NCBI GenBank assembly: GCA_046199005.1
Contig: CP176050.1
Location: 1,178,001 to 1,242,000 of the forward strand
Reading direction: 5' to 3'
Origin: Ascidiimonas sp046199005
Lineage (GTDB): Bacteria > Bacteroidota > Bacteroidia > Flavobacteriales > Flavobacteriaceae
Length of the DNA stretch: 64,000 bases
Of the stretch, positions 33,303 to 42,598 are shown in pieces. Positions within the stretch are counted from its first letter, which is position 1, and each line of letters opens with the position of its first letter. Below the pieces are notes generated by a model. The model saw only the letters and a program-made list of their open reading frames with translations. It ran no database searches and was not told the DNA's origin. The translations under genes and the position numbers were made by a program.

Positions 33303-36300
33303 ATGTATCGTAAGTCTATGCCACTTATACTAATGGTCTTTCTATGGACCCTTACGCTTTCTGCTCAACAATCGACGATTTATTTACACTCCGGGAAAGA
33401 ATTTCAGGAAGCTCTTAGCCTCTACAATTCAAAGCAGTATCAGGCTGCTCAAAATATTTTTGAGAAAGTGAAAGCTGCAACAAATGATTATGAAACAGCC
33501 GCAGATTGCACCTATTACATCGCAAATGCGGCGATTAGGCTAAATCAATTAGGCGCAGATAAACTCATGGAAGACTTTGTGGAAGACTATCCAACAAGTA
33601 CAAAAAGAAACACAGCTTTTATTGATGTTGCCGATTATTACTTTGAAAACGGTCGGTATGCATACGCCTTAAAATGGTACGATAAGGTTGAAGATCAAAA
33701 CATGAGTCGAAAAGACCGTGAACATTTCAACTTCAAAAAGGGTTATGCGTTGTTTACGGCTAAAAAATACAAGGATGCGGAAACCTATTTAAAAAAAGTC
33801 GAAAATTCTAATGAGTACGGCTCTCAAGCAAAGTATTATATAGGTTATATGGCTTATCAAAAAGATAATTACGAGACTGCCAGCACCTATTTTGATCAAA
33901 TATCAAACGAGCAGGAGTACAATGAAAAACTCATTTACTATCAGGCAGATCTTAATTTTAAGCTAGGTAATTTTGAAAAAGCAATAGCACTAGCCAAACA
34001 GGAATTGCCAAAGGCAGACCGAAAAGAAGCGTCAGAACTCAATAAGATTATTGGCGAGAGCTATTTCAACTTAAAACAATACGAAGCAGCTATACCATAT
34101 CTGTTAGAATACAAGGGAAAACGGGGGAAATGGAGTAACACAGACTTTTATCTGCTTGGGTATGCCTACTACAAGCAGGAAGATTTTGAAAATGCGATCA
34201 ATCAGTTCAACAAAATAGTAGGAGGCGATAATAGCGTTGCTCAAAACGCCTATTACCATCTGGCAGAATGCTACTTGAAAACTGATAAAAAGCAAGAAGC
34301 GCTTAACGCATTTCGAAATGCCTCTGAAATGGATTTCGATGCCCAAATAAAAAAAGATGCCTGGCTTAATTACGCACGGTTAAGTTATGATATCGGGAAT
34401 CCGTATATGAGTGTGCCCAAGGTATTGACCTCTTATTTAGAAGTCTACCCTGATTCGTCTAACCGTGAAGAGATTGAAGGACTTCTCGTAGATTCTTATA
34501 TTACTTCCAAGAATTATGAAGGTGCTTTAGAAGTACTCGAGAGTAACAAAAGCTATGCCAGTAAAGAAGCGTATCAAAAAGTAGCTTTTTATCGTGGCTT
34601 AGAATTGTATCTGGATGGAAATTACAAGGAAGCAATTACGTTTCTGGACAAGTCTTTGAACGAACCACAAGATCCTGTGTATACTGCCAGGGCCATTTAC
34701 TGGAAGGCTGAAGGAAGTTATCTGCTAGATGATTATGAAGAAGCTGTAATTGGTTACAAGCAATTCGCGCAGAGTTCCGTAGCTTCGGAAACGGAAGAAT
34801 ATGACAATCTTGATTACAATCTTGCGTATACCTATTTCAAACAGAAAAACTATCCGGAAGCAATTTCTCATTTTAATGATTTTGTTAAAAAAGGAAATGC
34901 GGAAGACACGAGAGTCAATGATGCCTATTTGCGATTAGGAGATAGCTATTTTGTATCAGCTCAATACTGGTCTTCAATAGAATCGTACAATAAAGCCATC
35001 GAAATAGGAGGAGTCGATAAAGACTATGCAAGTTTTCAAAAAGCGATTTGTTACGGATTTGTGAATCGAAATGCACAAAAAGTTGAAGCGCTAAATGCTT
35101 TTATCAACGAGTTTCCCAAATCAAATTTAAGAGATGATGCCCTTTATGAATTGGGTAACTCTTATGTGAGCGATGGTAAAGAACAACAAGGACTTGCTGC
35201 TTACGACAAGCTTGTGAATGAATACAGAATGAGCTCCTATGTGCCAAAAGCACTTTTAAAGCAGGGGTTGGTGAATTATAACGCAGGCAATAATTCTCAG
35301 GCATTAGTAAAATTCAAAACAGTTGTAAGAGATTTTCCGAATACTACCGAGGCTGTGCAGGCAGTTTCGACAGCGAAATTGATTTATGTAGAAGAAGGCC
35401 GTGTAGATGAATATGCTGCCTGGGTTCGTGATCTGGATTTTGTAGAGGTTTCAGATGCAGAACTTGACAATGCTTCCTATGAATCTGCTCAAAAACAATT
35501 TGCACAGAATAAAACAGATGCAGCTATCAAAGCCTTCGAAAGTTATCTAAAGCAATTTCCAAAAGGGATACATGCATTGGAAGCCAATTTTTACCTTGCT
35601 CAAAGTTATTTTGCTAAAGACGAAAAATTGAAATCTGTAAAGCATTACAATTATGTGATCAATCAGGTGCGAAGCGAGTATACAGAGCAGGCACTTACCA
35701 GATTGAGCGAAATACATCTGGCAAATAAAAATTATAACGAGGCTCTTACCGTACTAAAAAGGCTGGAGAATGAAGCAGACTTTCCTCAGAATATCACTTT
35801 CGCGCAGTCTAATCTTATGAAAGTTAATTATGAAATCCGTAATTATACCGAGACTATATCTTATGCCGAAAAAGTACTTGCTAACGATAAGATAGATAAC
35901 CGTATCAGAAGTGATGCTCATATAATGATCGCGAGGTCTGCCTTAAAAACAGGTAACGAGACAAGATCAAGAGAAGCTTATGCAGAAGTAGAAAAGATCG
36001 CGACCGGAGCTTTGGCTGCCGAGGCATTGTATTACCGAGCTTACTTCGAACATAAAGACGCCGATTATGAAGCTTCTAATAAAACGGTTCAGAAACTCGC
36101 TAAAGACTATTCCGGATATAAGGAGTACGGTGCTCGAAGCCTCATTATAATGGCTAAGAATTTTTATGAGCTGGATGATGCTTTTCAGGCAACCTATATT
36201 CTGGAAAGTGTCATCGAGAATTTCACCGAATATCCCGATATAGTGACAGAGGCTCAGGAAGAGTTATCTAGAATAAAAGCCGAAGAATCCAAAAGAAATT

Positions 36301-36329
36301 CTTCTGTTTCACCAGATCAAGAAAATTAA
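33303..36329 (+). CDS. Large secreted TPR-repeat protein
   Basis: 1008 residues. The start at 33303 gives a signal peptide (MYRKSMPLILMVFLWTLTLS ending SAQ). The whole mature protein is built from tetratricopeptide repeats, e.g. ALSLYNSKQYQAAQNIFEKV, AYALKWYDKVEDQNMSRKD, GYAYYKQEDFENAINQFNKI and ALYELGNSYVSDGKEQQGLA. It is likely a periplasmic scaffold. It is followed after 22 bp by a beta-barrel outer-membrane protein on the same strand, so the two probably work together. The exact role is unknown. Confidence 0.82.
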   Translation: MYRKSMPLILMVFLWTLTLSAQQSTIYLHSGKEFQEALSLYNSKQYQAAQNIFEKVKAATNDYETAADCTYYIANAAIRLNQLGADKLMEDFVEDYPTSTKRNTAFIDVADYYFENGRYAYALKWYDKVEDQNMSRKDREHFNFKKGYALFTAKKYKDAETYLKKVENSNEYGSQAKYYIGYMAYQKDNYETASTYFDQISNEQEYNEKLIYYQADLNFKLGNFEKAIALAKQELPKADRKEASELNKIIGESYFNLKQYEAAIPYLLEYKGKRGKWSNTDFYLLGYAYYKQEDFENAINQFNKIVGGDNSVAQNAYYHLAECYLKTDKKQEALNAFRNASEMDFDAQIKKDAWLNYARLSYDIGNPYMSVPKVLTSYLEVYPDSSNREEIEGLLVDSYITSKNYEGALEVLESNKSYASKEAYQKVAFYRGLELYLDGNYKEAITFLDKSLNEPQDPVYTARAIYWKAEGSYLLDDYEEAVIGYKQFAQSSVASETEEYDNLDYNLAYTYFKQKNYPEAISHFNDFVKKGNAEDTRVNDAYLRLGDSYFVSAQYWSSIESYNKAIEIGGVDKDYASFQKAICYGFVNRNAQKVEALNAFINEFPKSNLRDDALYELGNSYVSDGKEQQGLAAYDKLVNEYRMSSYVPKALLKQGLVNYNAGNNSQALVKFKTVVRDFPNTTEAVQAVSTAKLIYVEEGRVDEYAAWVRDLDFVEVSDAELDNASYESAQKQFAQNKTDAAIKAFESYLKQFPKGIHALEANFYLAQSYFAKDEKLKSVKHYNYVINQVRSEYTEQALTRLSEIHLANKNYNEALTVLKRLENEADFPQNITFAQSNLMKVNYEIRNYTETISYAEKVLANDKIDNRIRSDAHIMIARSALKTGNETRSREAYAEVEKIATGALAAEALYYRAYFEHKDADYEASNKTVQKLAKDYSGYKEYGARSLIIMAKNFYELDDAFQATYILESVIENFTEYPDIVTEAQEELSRIKAEESKRNSSVSPDQEN

Positions 36330-36351
36330 CGTTCGTACCATTCATCAGATC

Positions 36352-38124
36352 ATGTCAATAAGAAACAAACATAAAAGTAGGTTTATGTCATTAAATGTAA
36401 GGCTTTTGTTAATTTTTTCAATTTTGTCTTTTTCCGTAATTGCTCAAGATGATAAAGACAAGAAAAGAGAGATCGGTACAGAAGTGGTAAATGTAGTAAA
36501 ACCTTATACACCATCAGTGTCAGATGCGTTTAAAGTGAAGCAGGTTCCTACCTTGAACGATTCTGTTACTACTCAAAAGAAAGAAATAAAATACACCATT
36601 TTTTCAGTACCGGTTGCATCTACGTTTGTACCTGCCAAAGCCAAGCCTTCGGCAGTCAAGAAAGCTAAAAAAGAAGTGCTGTTCAATACCTATGCTTCTT
36701 TGGGGCTGGGTAACTTTAGTACGGCTACAGTAGATTTTTACACCAGCAGAGCCTTGGCACGAGACGAAACGCTGGATCTGTCTTTAAATCACCATTCTTC
36801 TCAAGGAGGGATCGATGGAGTTACATTAGACGATAATTTTTTCAATACAAGACTAGAAGGTAATTACCGAAAGAAAACACGCTATCTTGAATGGGGTGCA
36901 GACGCCGGATTTAAACATCAAATTTACAATTGGTACGGTGTTCCTGAAGAAGCTGGATTTTCAAATACACAACTAAACGCAATTGATGAGCAGCAGAGTT
37001 ATTTTACTGCTTTTCTTGGAGGCAATTTAAGCCTGAAAGATTCTTATTATAAAGAAGGAGATCTATTCCTTCAGCGTTTTTGGGATGGTAACGAAAGCAG
37101 TGAGATCAGAGCCATGCTTGCTCCTGTGTTCGAAATACCCATATCCGGAGAACTCATTACAACAAAAGTTACCGTTGATTATTTAGGAGGAGATTTTGAA
37201 CGTAACTATGTCAATGATGCTTCAATAAGTTACTCGAATTTATTGCTTGGTGTCACTCCTAATCTTGTAGTTTTGAGAGATGACCTCACAGTAAATTTAG
37301 GAGCATCGATTTTTTATGCAAAAGAAGAAGATGATAGTACTATTTTTATTTACCCGAATGTTACAGCGTCTTATCGTTTGGTAGATGAATATGTAATAGC
37401 CTTTGGCGGGATCGAAGGTAGACCTATTCAAAATTCATATAGCGAATATGTATCCGATAATCCCTTTGTTTCTCCTACCTTGCTTATAAAACCAACAGAT
37501 CAGCAATACGATGCTTATGTAGGGGTAAAAGGGAAATTGACCTCAAATGTAGGGTATAACGTTAGAGCTTCTTATGTGGCGGCAAATAATCAACCGCTTT
37601 TTAAAAGTAATTTTGTGAATGCTTTTGCAGACTCCGATGCCGGTTATGCGTATGGAAATTCATTTAACGTAGTTTACGATGATGTAAAAACCATCTCAGT
37701 ATTTGGAGAATTAAAAGTAGATATTAACCGCGATTTTACTTTCCGGCTACAAGGTGAAATCTTTGAATATACTACTGATGTCGAAGCTGAGGCCTGGAAC
37801 CTTCCGACGGTTAAAGGTTCTCTAGCTGCCGATTATCAGATAAGTGAAAAATGGACCGCTGGGTTGAATATTTTCTATACCGGAGAGCGTTCAGATGTCT
37901 TTACTCCGGATCCTACAGATACGGGAGCTCCTCTAGCTCCTCAGATAGTGACACTGGATAGTTTTTTTGATGTGAACGCACGACTTTCATATCAGTTTGA
38001 TGCTCAGTTAGCTGCATTTTTAAGATTAAATAATCTAAGTGGTAATGAGTATGCCCGTTGGGCGACCTATCCCGTTCAGGGTTTTCAGGTGCTTGCAGGG
38101 GCTACCTACAAATTTGACCTTTAA
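36352..38124 (+). CDS. TonB-dependent-receptor-like outer-membrane beta-barrel without plug
   Basis: 590 residues. A signal peptide ends FSVIAQ. A short N-terminal segment KREIGTEVVNVVKPYTPSVS and a charged linker rich in Ala and Lys (FVPAKAKPSAVKKAKKEV) precede a long beta-barrel with many aromatic-ended strands. The end, YPVQGFQVLAGATYKFDL, is typical of TonB-dependent receptors, but there is no recognisable plug domain and the protein is shorter than usual. It lies 22 bp after the large TPR gene, so it is a probable partner. An alternative ATG at 36385 is possible. Confidence 0.75.
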   Translation: MSIRNKHKSRFMSLNVRLLLIFSILSFSVIAQDDKDKKREIGTEVVNVVKPYTPSVSDAFKVKQVPTLNDSVTTQKKEIKYTIFSVPVASTFVPAKAKPSAVKKAKKEVLFNTYASLGLGNFSTATVDFYTSRALARDETLDLSLNHHSSQGGIDGVTLDDNFFNTRLEGNYRKKTRYLEWGADAGFKHQIYNWYGVPEEAGFSNTQLNAIDEQQSYFTAFLGGNLSLKDSYYKEGDLFLQRFWDGNESSEIRAMLAPVFEIPISGELITTKVTVDYLGGDFERNYVNDASISYSNLLLGVTPNLVVLRDDLTVNLGASIFYAKEEDDSTIFIYPNVTASYRLVDEYVIAFGGIEGRPIQNSYSEYVSDNPFVSPTLLIKPTDQQYDAYVGVKGKLTSNVGYNVRASYVAANNQPLFKSNFVNAFADSDAGYAYGNSFNVVYDDVKTISVFGELKVDINRDFTFRLQGEIFEYTTDVEAEAWNLPTVKGSLAADYQISEKWTAGLNIFYTGERSDVFTPDPTDTGAPLAPQIVTLDSFFDVNARLSYQFDAQLAAFLRLNNLSGNEYARWATYPVQGFQVLAGATYKFDL

Positions 38125-38194
38125 ATGAACCTCTTAATTTAGATCGTGTTTAAAATTCGATGGATAATTGTATTTTTAGACAAACCAACTTGAC

Positions 38195-39814
38195 ATGCGA
38201 AAAATTACTACGTTGTGCATTCTTTTTCTTGTAGCCTGTACAACACCAAAAGAGGAAGCAGACCTTATTATTTATAACGCAAACATCTATACGGTAGACG
38301 ATAACTTCTCTAAAGCGGAAGCATTCGTTGTAAAAGATGGATCGTTCATAGCGGTCGGAACTACCGAAGAAATCCTTGCTAACTATGAATCAGCAAATTC
38401 AGAAGATCTCGAAGGCAAAACAGTGCTTCCGGGATTAATCGATGCACATTGCCATTTCTATCAATTAGGACTTTTAAAACAGACAGTAGATCTGGTAGGT
38501 ACAAAAAGCTATCAGGAGGTACTGCTCCGTGTGAAGGCTTTTCAGGAAGAGCGTAAGGTCGATTTCATTTTGGGTAGAGGATGGGATCAAAATGACTGGG
38601 AAGTAAAAAATTTCCCTGATAAAAAAGAACTGGATAGTATGTTTCCCGACACACCGGTTTCACTTCGCAGAATCGATGGCCACGCATTACTGGTAAATCA
38701 AAAGGCTTTGGATCTCGCCGGAATCACCAAAAACACGAAAGTTGAAGGAGGAGAGATTGAAATTAAAAACGGAGAGCTTACCGGTATTCTTATCGATAAT
38801 CCGATGGGGATGATAGAAGCAGTCGTTCCTGCATTGGATAAAGAAACTCAGATAAATGCATTAAAAGATGCACAGGAGGAATGTTTTTCCTATGGTTTGA
38901 CAACCGTAAATGATGCGGGTCTTAGCAAAGAAGTAATACAACTTATTGACAGTCTTCAGCAAGCAGGTGTTCTCAGCATGCGCGTCTATGCCATGATTAG
39001 CAATTATCCTGAGAACCTTGATTATTTTCTGTCAAAAGGTATTATGAAGACTCCGAAACTAAATGTTCGATCAGTGAAGGTCTATGGAGATGGAGCATTG
39101 GGTTCAAGAGGCGCAGTTCTTAAATCACCTTATGCAGATAAACCCGGCCATTTTGGTGCGATGGTTACCCCGGTTTCTGAGATAGGATCACTGGCAGAGA
39201 GAATCGCTGCGACCGATTTTCAAATGAACACCCATGCCATAGGAGATTCTGCGAATATTGTGGTTTTAAGAGCCTATGAGCAGGTATTACAAGGTAAAAG
39301 TGATCGAAGATGGAAGGTTGAACATGCGCAGGTGGTGGATCCTCAAGACTTTTCATATTTCAATTCTAATATTCTTCCGTCAGTTCAACCTACCCATGCT
39401 ACCAGTGATATGTATTGGGCAGAAGATCGATTAGGAAGTGAACGAATAAAAGGTGCGTATGCTTTCAAAACCTTGCTTAATAAAGCGGGTAAAGTAGTTT
39501 TAGGCACTGATTTTCCGGTAGAAAAGGTAAGTCCCTTTTTAACTTTTTATGCTGCGGTCACTCGCAAAGACCTTGATAATTATCCGGAAGGAGGGTTTTT
39601 GCCAGAAGAGCGTCTCAGTAGAGAAGAAACATTAAAAGGAATGACTATCTGGGCGGCATATTCTAATTTTGAAGATCATGAAAAAGGAAGTATAGGGTTA
39701 GGTAAGTTTGCAGATTTTATAATCCTCGATAAAGATATTATGCAAGTTCTGGAAGATGAAATTCCTGATATTAACGTGCTGAACACCTATGTGTCAGGCA
39801 AAAAGGTAAAGTAA
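38195..39814 (+). CDS. Exported amidohydrolase (YtcJ-like) lipoprotein
   Basis: 539 residues. MRKITTLCILFLVACTTPKE is a lipoprotein signal with lipobox LVAC. The body is a metal-dependent amidohydrolase of the YtcJ/amidohydrolase_3 type: ADLIIYNANIYTVDDNF at the start, LPGLIDAHCHFYQLGL with the metal-binding HxH, VYGDGALGSRGA, MNTHAIGDSAN and VLGTDFPVEKVSPF near the end. The substrate is unknown; relatives act on amides and formamides. It should be anchored in an outer envelope leaflet. A REP-like repeat begins within its stop region. Confidence 0.88.
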   Translation: MRKITTLCILFLVACTTPKEEADLIIYNANIYTVDDNFSKAEAFVVKDGSFIAVGTTEEILANYESANSEDLEGKTVLPGLIDAHCHFYQLGLLKQTVDLVGTKSYQEVLLRVKAFQEERKVDFILGRGWDQNDWEVKNFPDKKELDSMFPDTPVSLRRIDGHALLVNQKALDLAGITKNTKVEGGEIEIKNGELTGILIDNPMGMIEAVVPALDKETQINALKDAQEECFSYGLTTVNDAGLSKEVIQLIDSLQQAGVLSMRVYAMISNYPENLDYFLSKGIMKTPKLNVRSVKVYGDGALGSRGAVLKSPYADKPGHFGAMVTPVSEIGSLAERIAATDFQMNTHAIGDSANIVVLRAYEQVLQGKSDRRWKVEHAQVVDPQDFSYFNSNILPSVQPTHATSDMYWAEDRLGSERIKGAYAFKTLLNKAGKVVLGTDFPVEKVSPFLTFYAAVTRKDLDNYPEGGFLPEERLSREETLKGMTIWAAYSNFEDHEKGSIGLGKFADFIILDKDIMQVLEDEIPDINVLNTYVSGKKVK

Positions 39815-39906
39815 TCTACCTAAGGGCAAGAATATGCCTAAGAGTCATTTGTTTATAATAAAGGTTTAATCTTGAGGTAAGCCTCGGGGTATTAGACCCT
39901 TTGCCG
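39811..39906 (+). repeat. REP-like dispersed repeat, copy 2
   Basis: Aligns with the reverse complement of 3334-3423. The end GCCTCGGGGTATTAGACCCT is identical in both copies; the beginning GTAATCTACCTAAGGGCAAG matches at all but two positions. The middle is diverged and its second hairpin is decayed. It overlaps the stop codon of the amidohydrolase gene. Confidence 0.7.
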
Positions 39907-39910
39907 ATGA

Positions 39911-39942
39911 AAATAAAAAAACCGGGAAACTCCCGGTTTTTT
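39911..39942. terminator. Bidirectional terminator between amidohydrolase and DUF2911 genes
   Basis: ACCGGGA (39921-39927) pairs with TCCCGGT (39931-39937); A-rich before and T-rich after, between convergent genes. Confidence 0.85.
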
Positions 39943-39947
39943 CGTTT

Positions 39948-40487
39948 TTACATTTTAATGGGGACTGCGACCCTATCTTGGTCCCAGGCTAACGTAAGAT
40001 GAACATCATCGCCCACCTGATTGAATGCGATGGAAAATGCTTCTAACGATTTCGAATCTTTTTCCACAGGTACGGTAACCCTTGCAACATCTTTTGCTTT
40101 GTTATAAGAATAAGCACCCCAAACATCTAAATCTGAATTGAGAATGACAGTCCATTCTTTTTCACCAGGGACGGTAAATAACGTATAAGTACCTGCTTTC
40201 ACTTGTTTGCCACCAAAAGTAGCATCCTTGTAAAAAGTGATTTCCGTGGCCTCATTTGCTCCGGTTCTCCAAACATCACCATAAGAAACAATTCCTCCAA
40301 AAATTTTACGACCCTTTTTCTGAGGTCTTCCATATATCACTTTGACGAGTGGAGGAGCACTCCGTTGTGTTCTGTAGTAAGCAATATCATGCGGGCTCTT
40401 ATCCAGTCCGCTAAATTTTTGAGCAGAGATATCCTGAGTTACGAGTGCTACGGCAATTGCTGTTAAAAGCAAGATCATTTTTTTCAT
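39948..40487 (-). CDS. DUF2911 secreted protein
   Basis: 179 residues with a signal peptide (MKKMILLLTAIAVALVTQDISAQ). The family marks are VIYGRPQKKGRKIFGGIVSYGDVWRTGANEATEI, then VKAGTYTLFTVPGEKEWTVI and a C-terminal LAWDQDRVAVPI. The biochemical function of DUF2911 is not established, as far as I know. It stands alone, with a terminator on its 3' side. The ~257 bp upstream to asnB are very AT-rich. Confidence 0.9.
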   Translation of the reverse strand: MKKMILLLTAIAVALVTQDISAQKFSGLDKSPHDIAYYRTQRSAPPLVKVIYGRPQKKGRKIFGGIVSYGDVWRTGANEATEITFYKDATFGGKQVKAGTYTLFTVPGEKEWTVILNSDLDVWGAYSYNKAKDVARVTVPVEKDSKSLEAFSIAFNQVGDDVHLTLAWDQDRVAVPIKM

Positions 40488-40744
40488 AATAGATACATAA
40501 ATTTTGTTTGTTAAATCTAAAAAATATTCTTTTAGTCATTTGTTAATCTTTGGTCACTAATTGTTAAAAATACTTACGCTTACACAATGAAAAAAAATCA
40601 ACGAGTTAAACATATATTTAATTTCATTTTTTTATCATATTTAAATATAAAAATATAAATTGTTATCAATTACGATATAAATGTTTTTAAATTGAAACTA
40701 TTATTTCATATTTGAATTATAAATTAATACTAAAATATAAAAAT

Positions 40745-42415
40745 ATGTGTGGAATTGTCTGTGCATTTGATTTGAAAGAGAGTAGTGAGCAGCTAAGACC
40801 AAAGTTGTTACAGATGTCTAAAGCGATACGCCACAGGGGTCCGGATTGGAATGGAATATTTGCTGATGCGAATGCGATATTGGCACATGAAAGGTTGGCG
40901 ATCGTTGATCCTGCTTCCGGGAAACAACCCTTACTAAGCAAAGACCAAAATCTGGTGCTTGCCGCCAATGGTGAAATATACAATCATAAGAAGTTAAAAG
41001 AATCTTTAACTATTGATTTTGAATTTCAGACAGCATCAGACTGTGAAGTTGTTTTAGCACTTTATCGGGAAAAAGGAGTACATTTTATAGACGACCTTAA
41101 TGGGATTTTTGCTTTTGCTTTATACGATGCCGAGAAAGAGGAGTATTTGATTGCAAGGGATCACATGGGGATAATTCCCTTATACATGGGATGGGATCAG
41201 CATGGAACCTTTTACGTGGGTTCAGAACTGAAAGCGCTAGAAGATGTATGCACAAAAATAGAACTTTTTCCCCCTGGTCACTATTTACTAGGTTCGGAAG
41301 GCGAAGTTAAAAGATGGTATGAAAGAGACTGGATGGAGTATGAAGCTGTAAAAGAAAATGAAACCAGTATTGAAGAGCTTAAAGATGCCTTAGAAGCAGC
41401 AGTTCATAGACAGTTAATGTCTGATGTGCCTTACGGAGTATTACTTTCCGGCGGTTTAGATTCGTCGATCACTTCGGCGATCGCAAAGAAATATGCAGAA
41501 AAACGTATTGAGTCTGGTGATACCACCGAGGCCTGGTGGCCCAGATTGCATTCATTTTCTATAGGATTGGAGGGTTCGCCAGATCTTGCAGCTGCTCAGA
41601 AAGTAGCAGATCATATAGGTACGGTTCACCATGAAATAAAATTCACCATTCAGGAAGGCCTGGATGCACTTCGCGATGTTATTTACCATTTGGAGACTTA
41701 TGACGTAACAACTATCAGAGCCTCGACACCTATGTACTTAATGGCACGAGTCATAAAGTCAATGGGCGTTAAAATGGTGCTTTCGGGTGAAGGTGCCGAT
41801 GAGATCTTTGGCGGTTACTTATACTTTCACAAAGCTCCCAATGCACGGGAGTTTCATGAAGAGAACGTTCGAAAGCTAAGCAAACTTCATATGTACGATT
41901 GTCTGAGAGCTAATAAGTCTTTAGCGGCGTGGGGTATTGAAGGAAGAGTACCCTTTCTAGACAAAGAATTTATGGATGTTGCAATGCGTATAAATCCAAA
42001 AGATAAAATGATCAATGGTGAGCGTATGGAAAAATGGGTCATACGAAAGGCTTTTGAATCTTATTTACCAGAAAGCGTGGCGTGGAGACAGAAAGAACAG
42101 TTCTCTGATGGAGTTGGTTATAGCTGGATCGACACGCTAAAATTAATGGTTGATAATGAAGTGACCGATGAACAACTGGAGAACGCACGATTTAGATTTC
42201 CAATCCAAACGCCCACTTCAAAAGAAGAATACTATTACCGTAGTATTTTTGCCGAGCATTTTCCAAGTGATGCAGCAGCTTTAAGTGTACCTCAGGAGGC
42301 ATCTGTTGCCTGTAGTACTAAAATTGCATTGGAATGGGACGAGGCATTTAAAAACATGAATGATCCTTCGGGTAGAGCAGTAGCAAAAGTGCATGAAGAT
42401 GCCTATGTAAAGTAA
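40745..42415 (+). CDS. asnB: Asparagine synthase B (glutamine-hydrolysing)
   Basis: Makes asparagine from aspartate, ATP and glutamine. 556 residues. The start at 40745 puts Cys 2 (MCGIVCAFDL) at the processed N-terminus, as required for the Ntn-type glutaminase; the longer frame from 40712 would not. The glutaminase domain has RHRGPDWNGIF and LAANGEIYNHKKL. The synthetase domain has the PPi loop LLSGGLDSSITSAIAK and the SGEGADEIFGGYLYFH segment. A strong terminator with a 15-bp stem follows. Confidence 0.96.
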   Translation: MCGIVCAFDLKESSEQLRPKLLQMSKAIRHRGPDWNGIFADANAILAHERLAIVDPASGKQPLLSKDQNLVLAANGEIYNHKKLKESLTIDFEFQTASDCEVVLALYREKGVHFIDDLNGIFAFALYDAEKEEYLIARDHMGIIPLYMGWDQHGTFYVGSELKALEDVCTKIELFPPGHYLLGSEGEVKRWYERDWMEYEAVKENETSIEELKDALEAAVHRQLMSDVPYGVLLSGGLDSSITSAIAKKYAEKRIESGDTTEAWWPRLHSFSIGLEGSPDLAAAQKVADHIGTVHHEIKFTIQEGLDALRDVIYHLETYDVTTIRASTPMYLMARVIKSMGVKMVLSGEGADEIFGGYLYFHKAPNAREFHEENVRKLSKLHMYDCLRANKSLAAWGIEGRVPFLDKEFMDVAMRINPKDKMINGERMEKWVIRKAFESYLPESVAWRQKEQFSDGVGYSWIDTLKLMVDNEVTDEQLENARFRFPIQTPTSKEEYYYRSIFAEHFPSDAAALSVPQEASVACSTKIALEWDEAFKNMNDPSGRAVAKVHEDAYVK

Positions 42416-42436
42416 GAAAAAATCTTGTGTTGTGTA

Positions 42437-42484
42437 GCCGGCAAGTACCTGAGTTTTTACAGGTGCTTGCCGGCGTCTTTTTTT
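42437..42484 (+). terminator. Strong intrinsic terminator after asnB
   Basis: GCCGGCAAGTACCTG (42437-42451) pairs with CAGGTGCTTGCCGGC (42460-42474), 15 bp with one G-U, followed by a T-rich run. Confidence 0.92.
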
Positions 42485-42552
42485 CACAAATAATTGTTGA
42501 TAACTTAGTAGGGTTAATAGGTGTCAAACCCGCAAATTCACTCATGATTTCT

Positions 42553-42560
42553 TATATTTG
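42553..42560 (+). promoter_or_regulatory. gyrB promoter -7 element TATATTTG
   Basis: Matches TAnnTTTG, 38 bp upstream of the gyrB start. No clear -33 TTG at normal spacing. Confidence 0.5.
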
Positions 42561-42598
42561 TCTGTTTGACAAACTATCAAGAAATAACCTGACATTTT

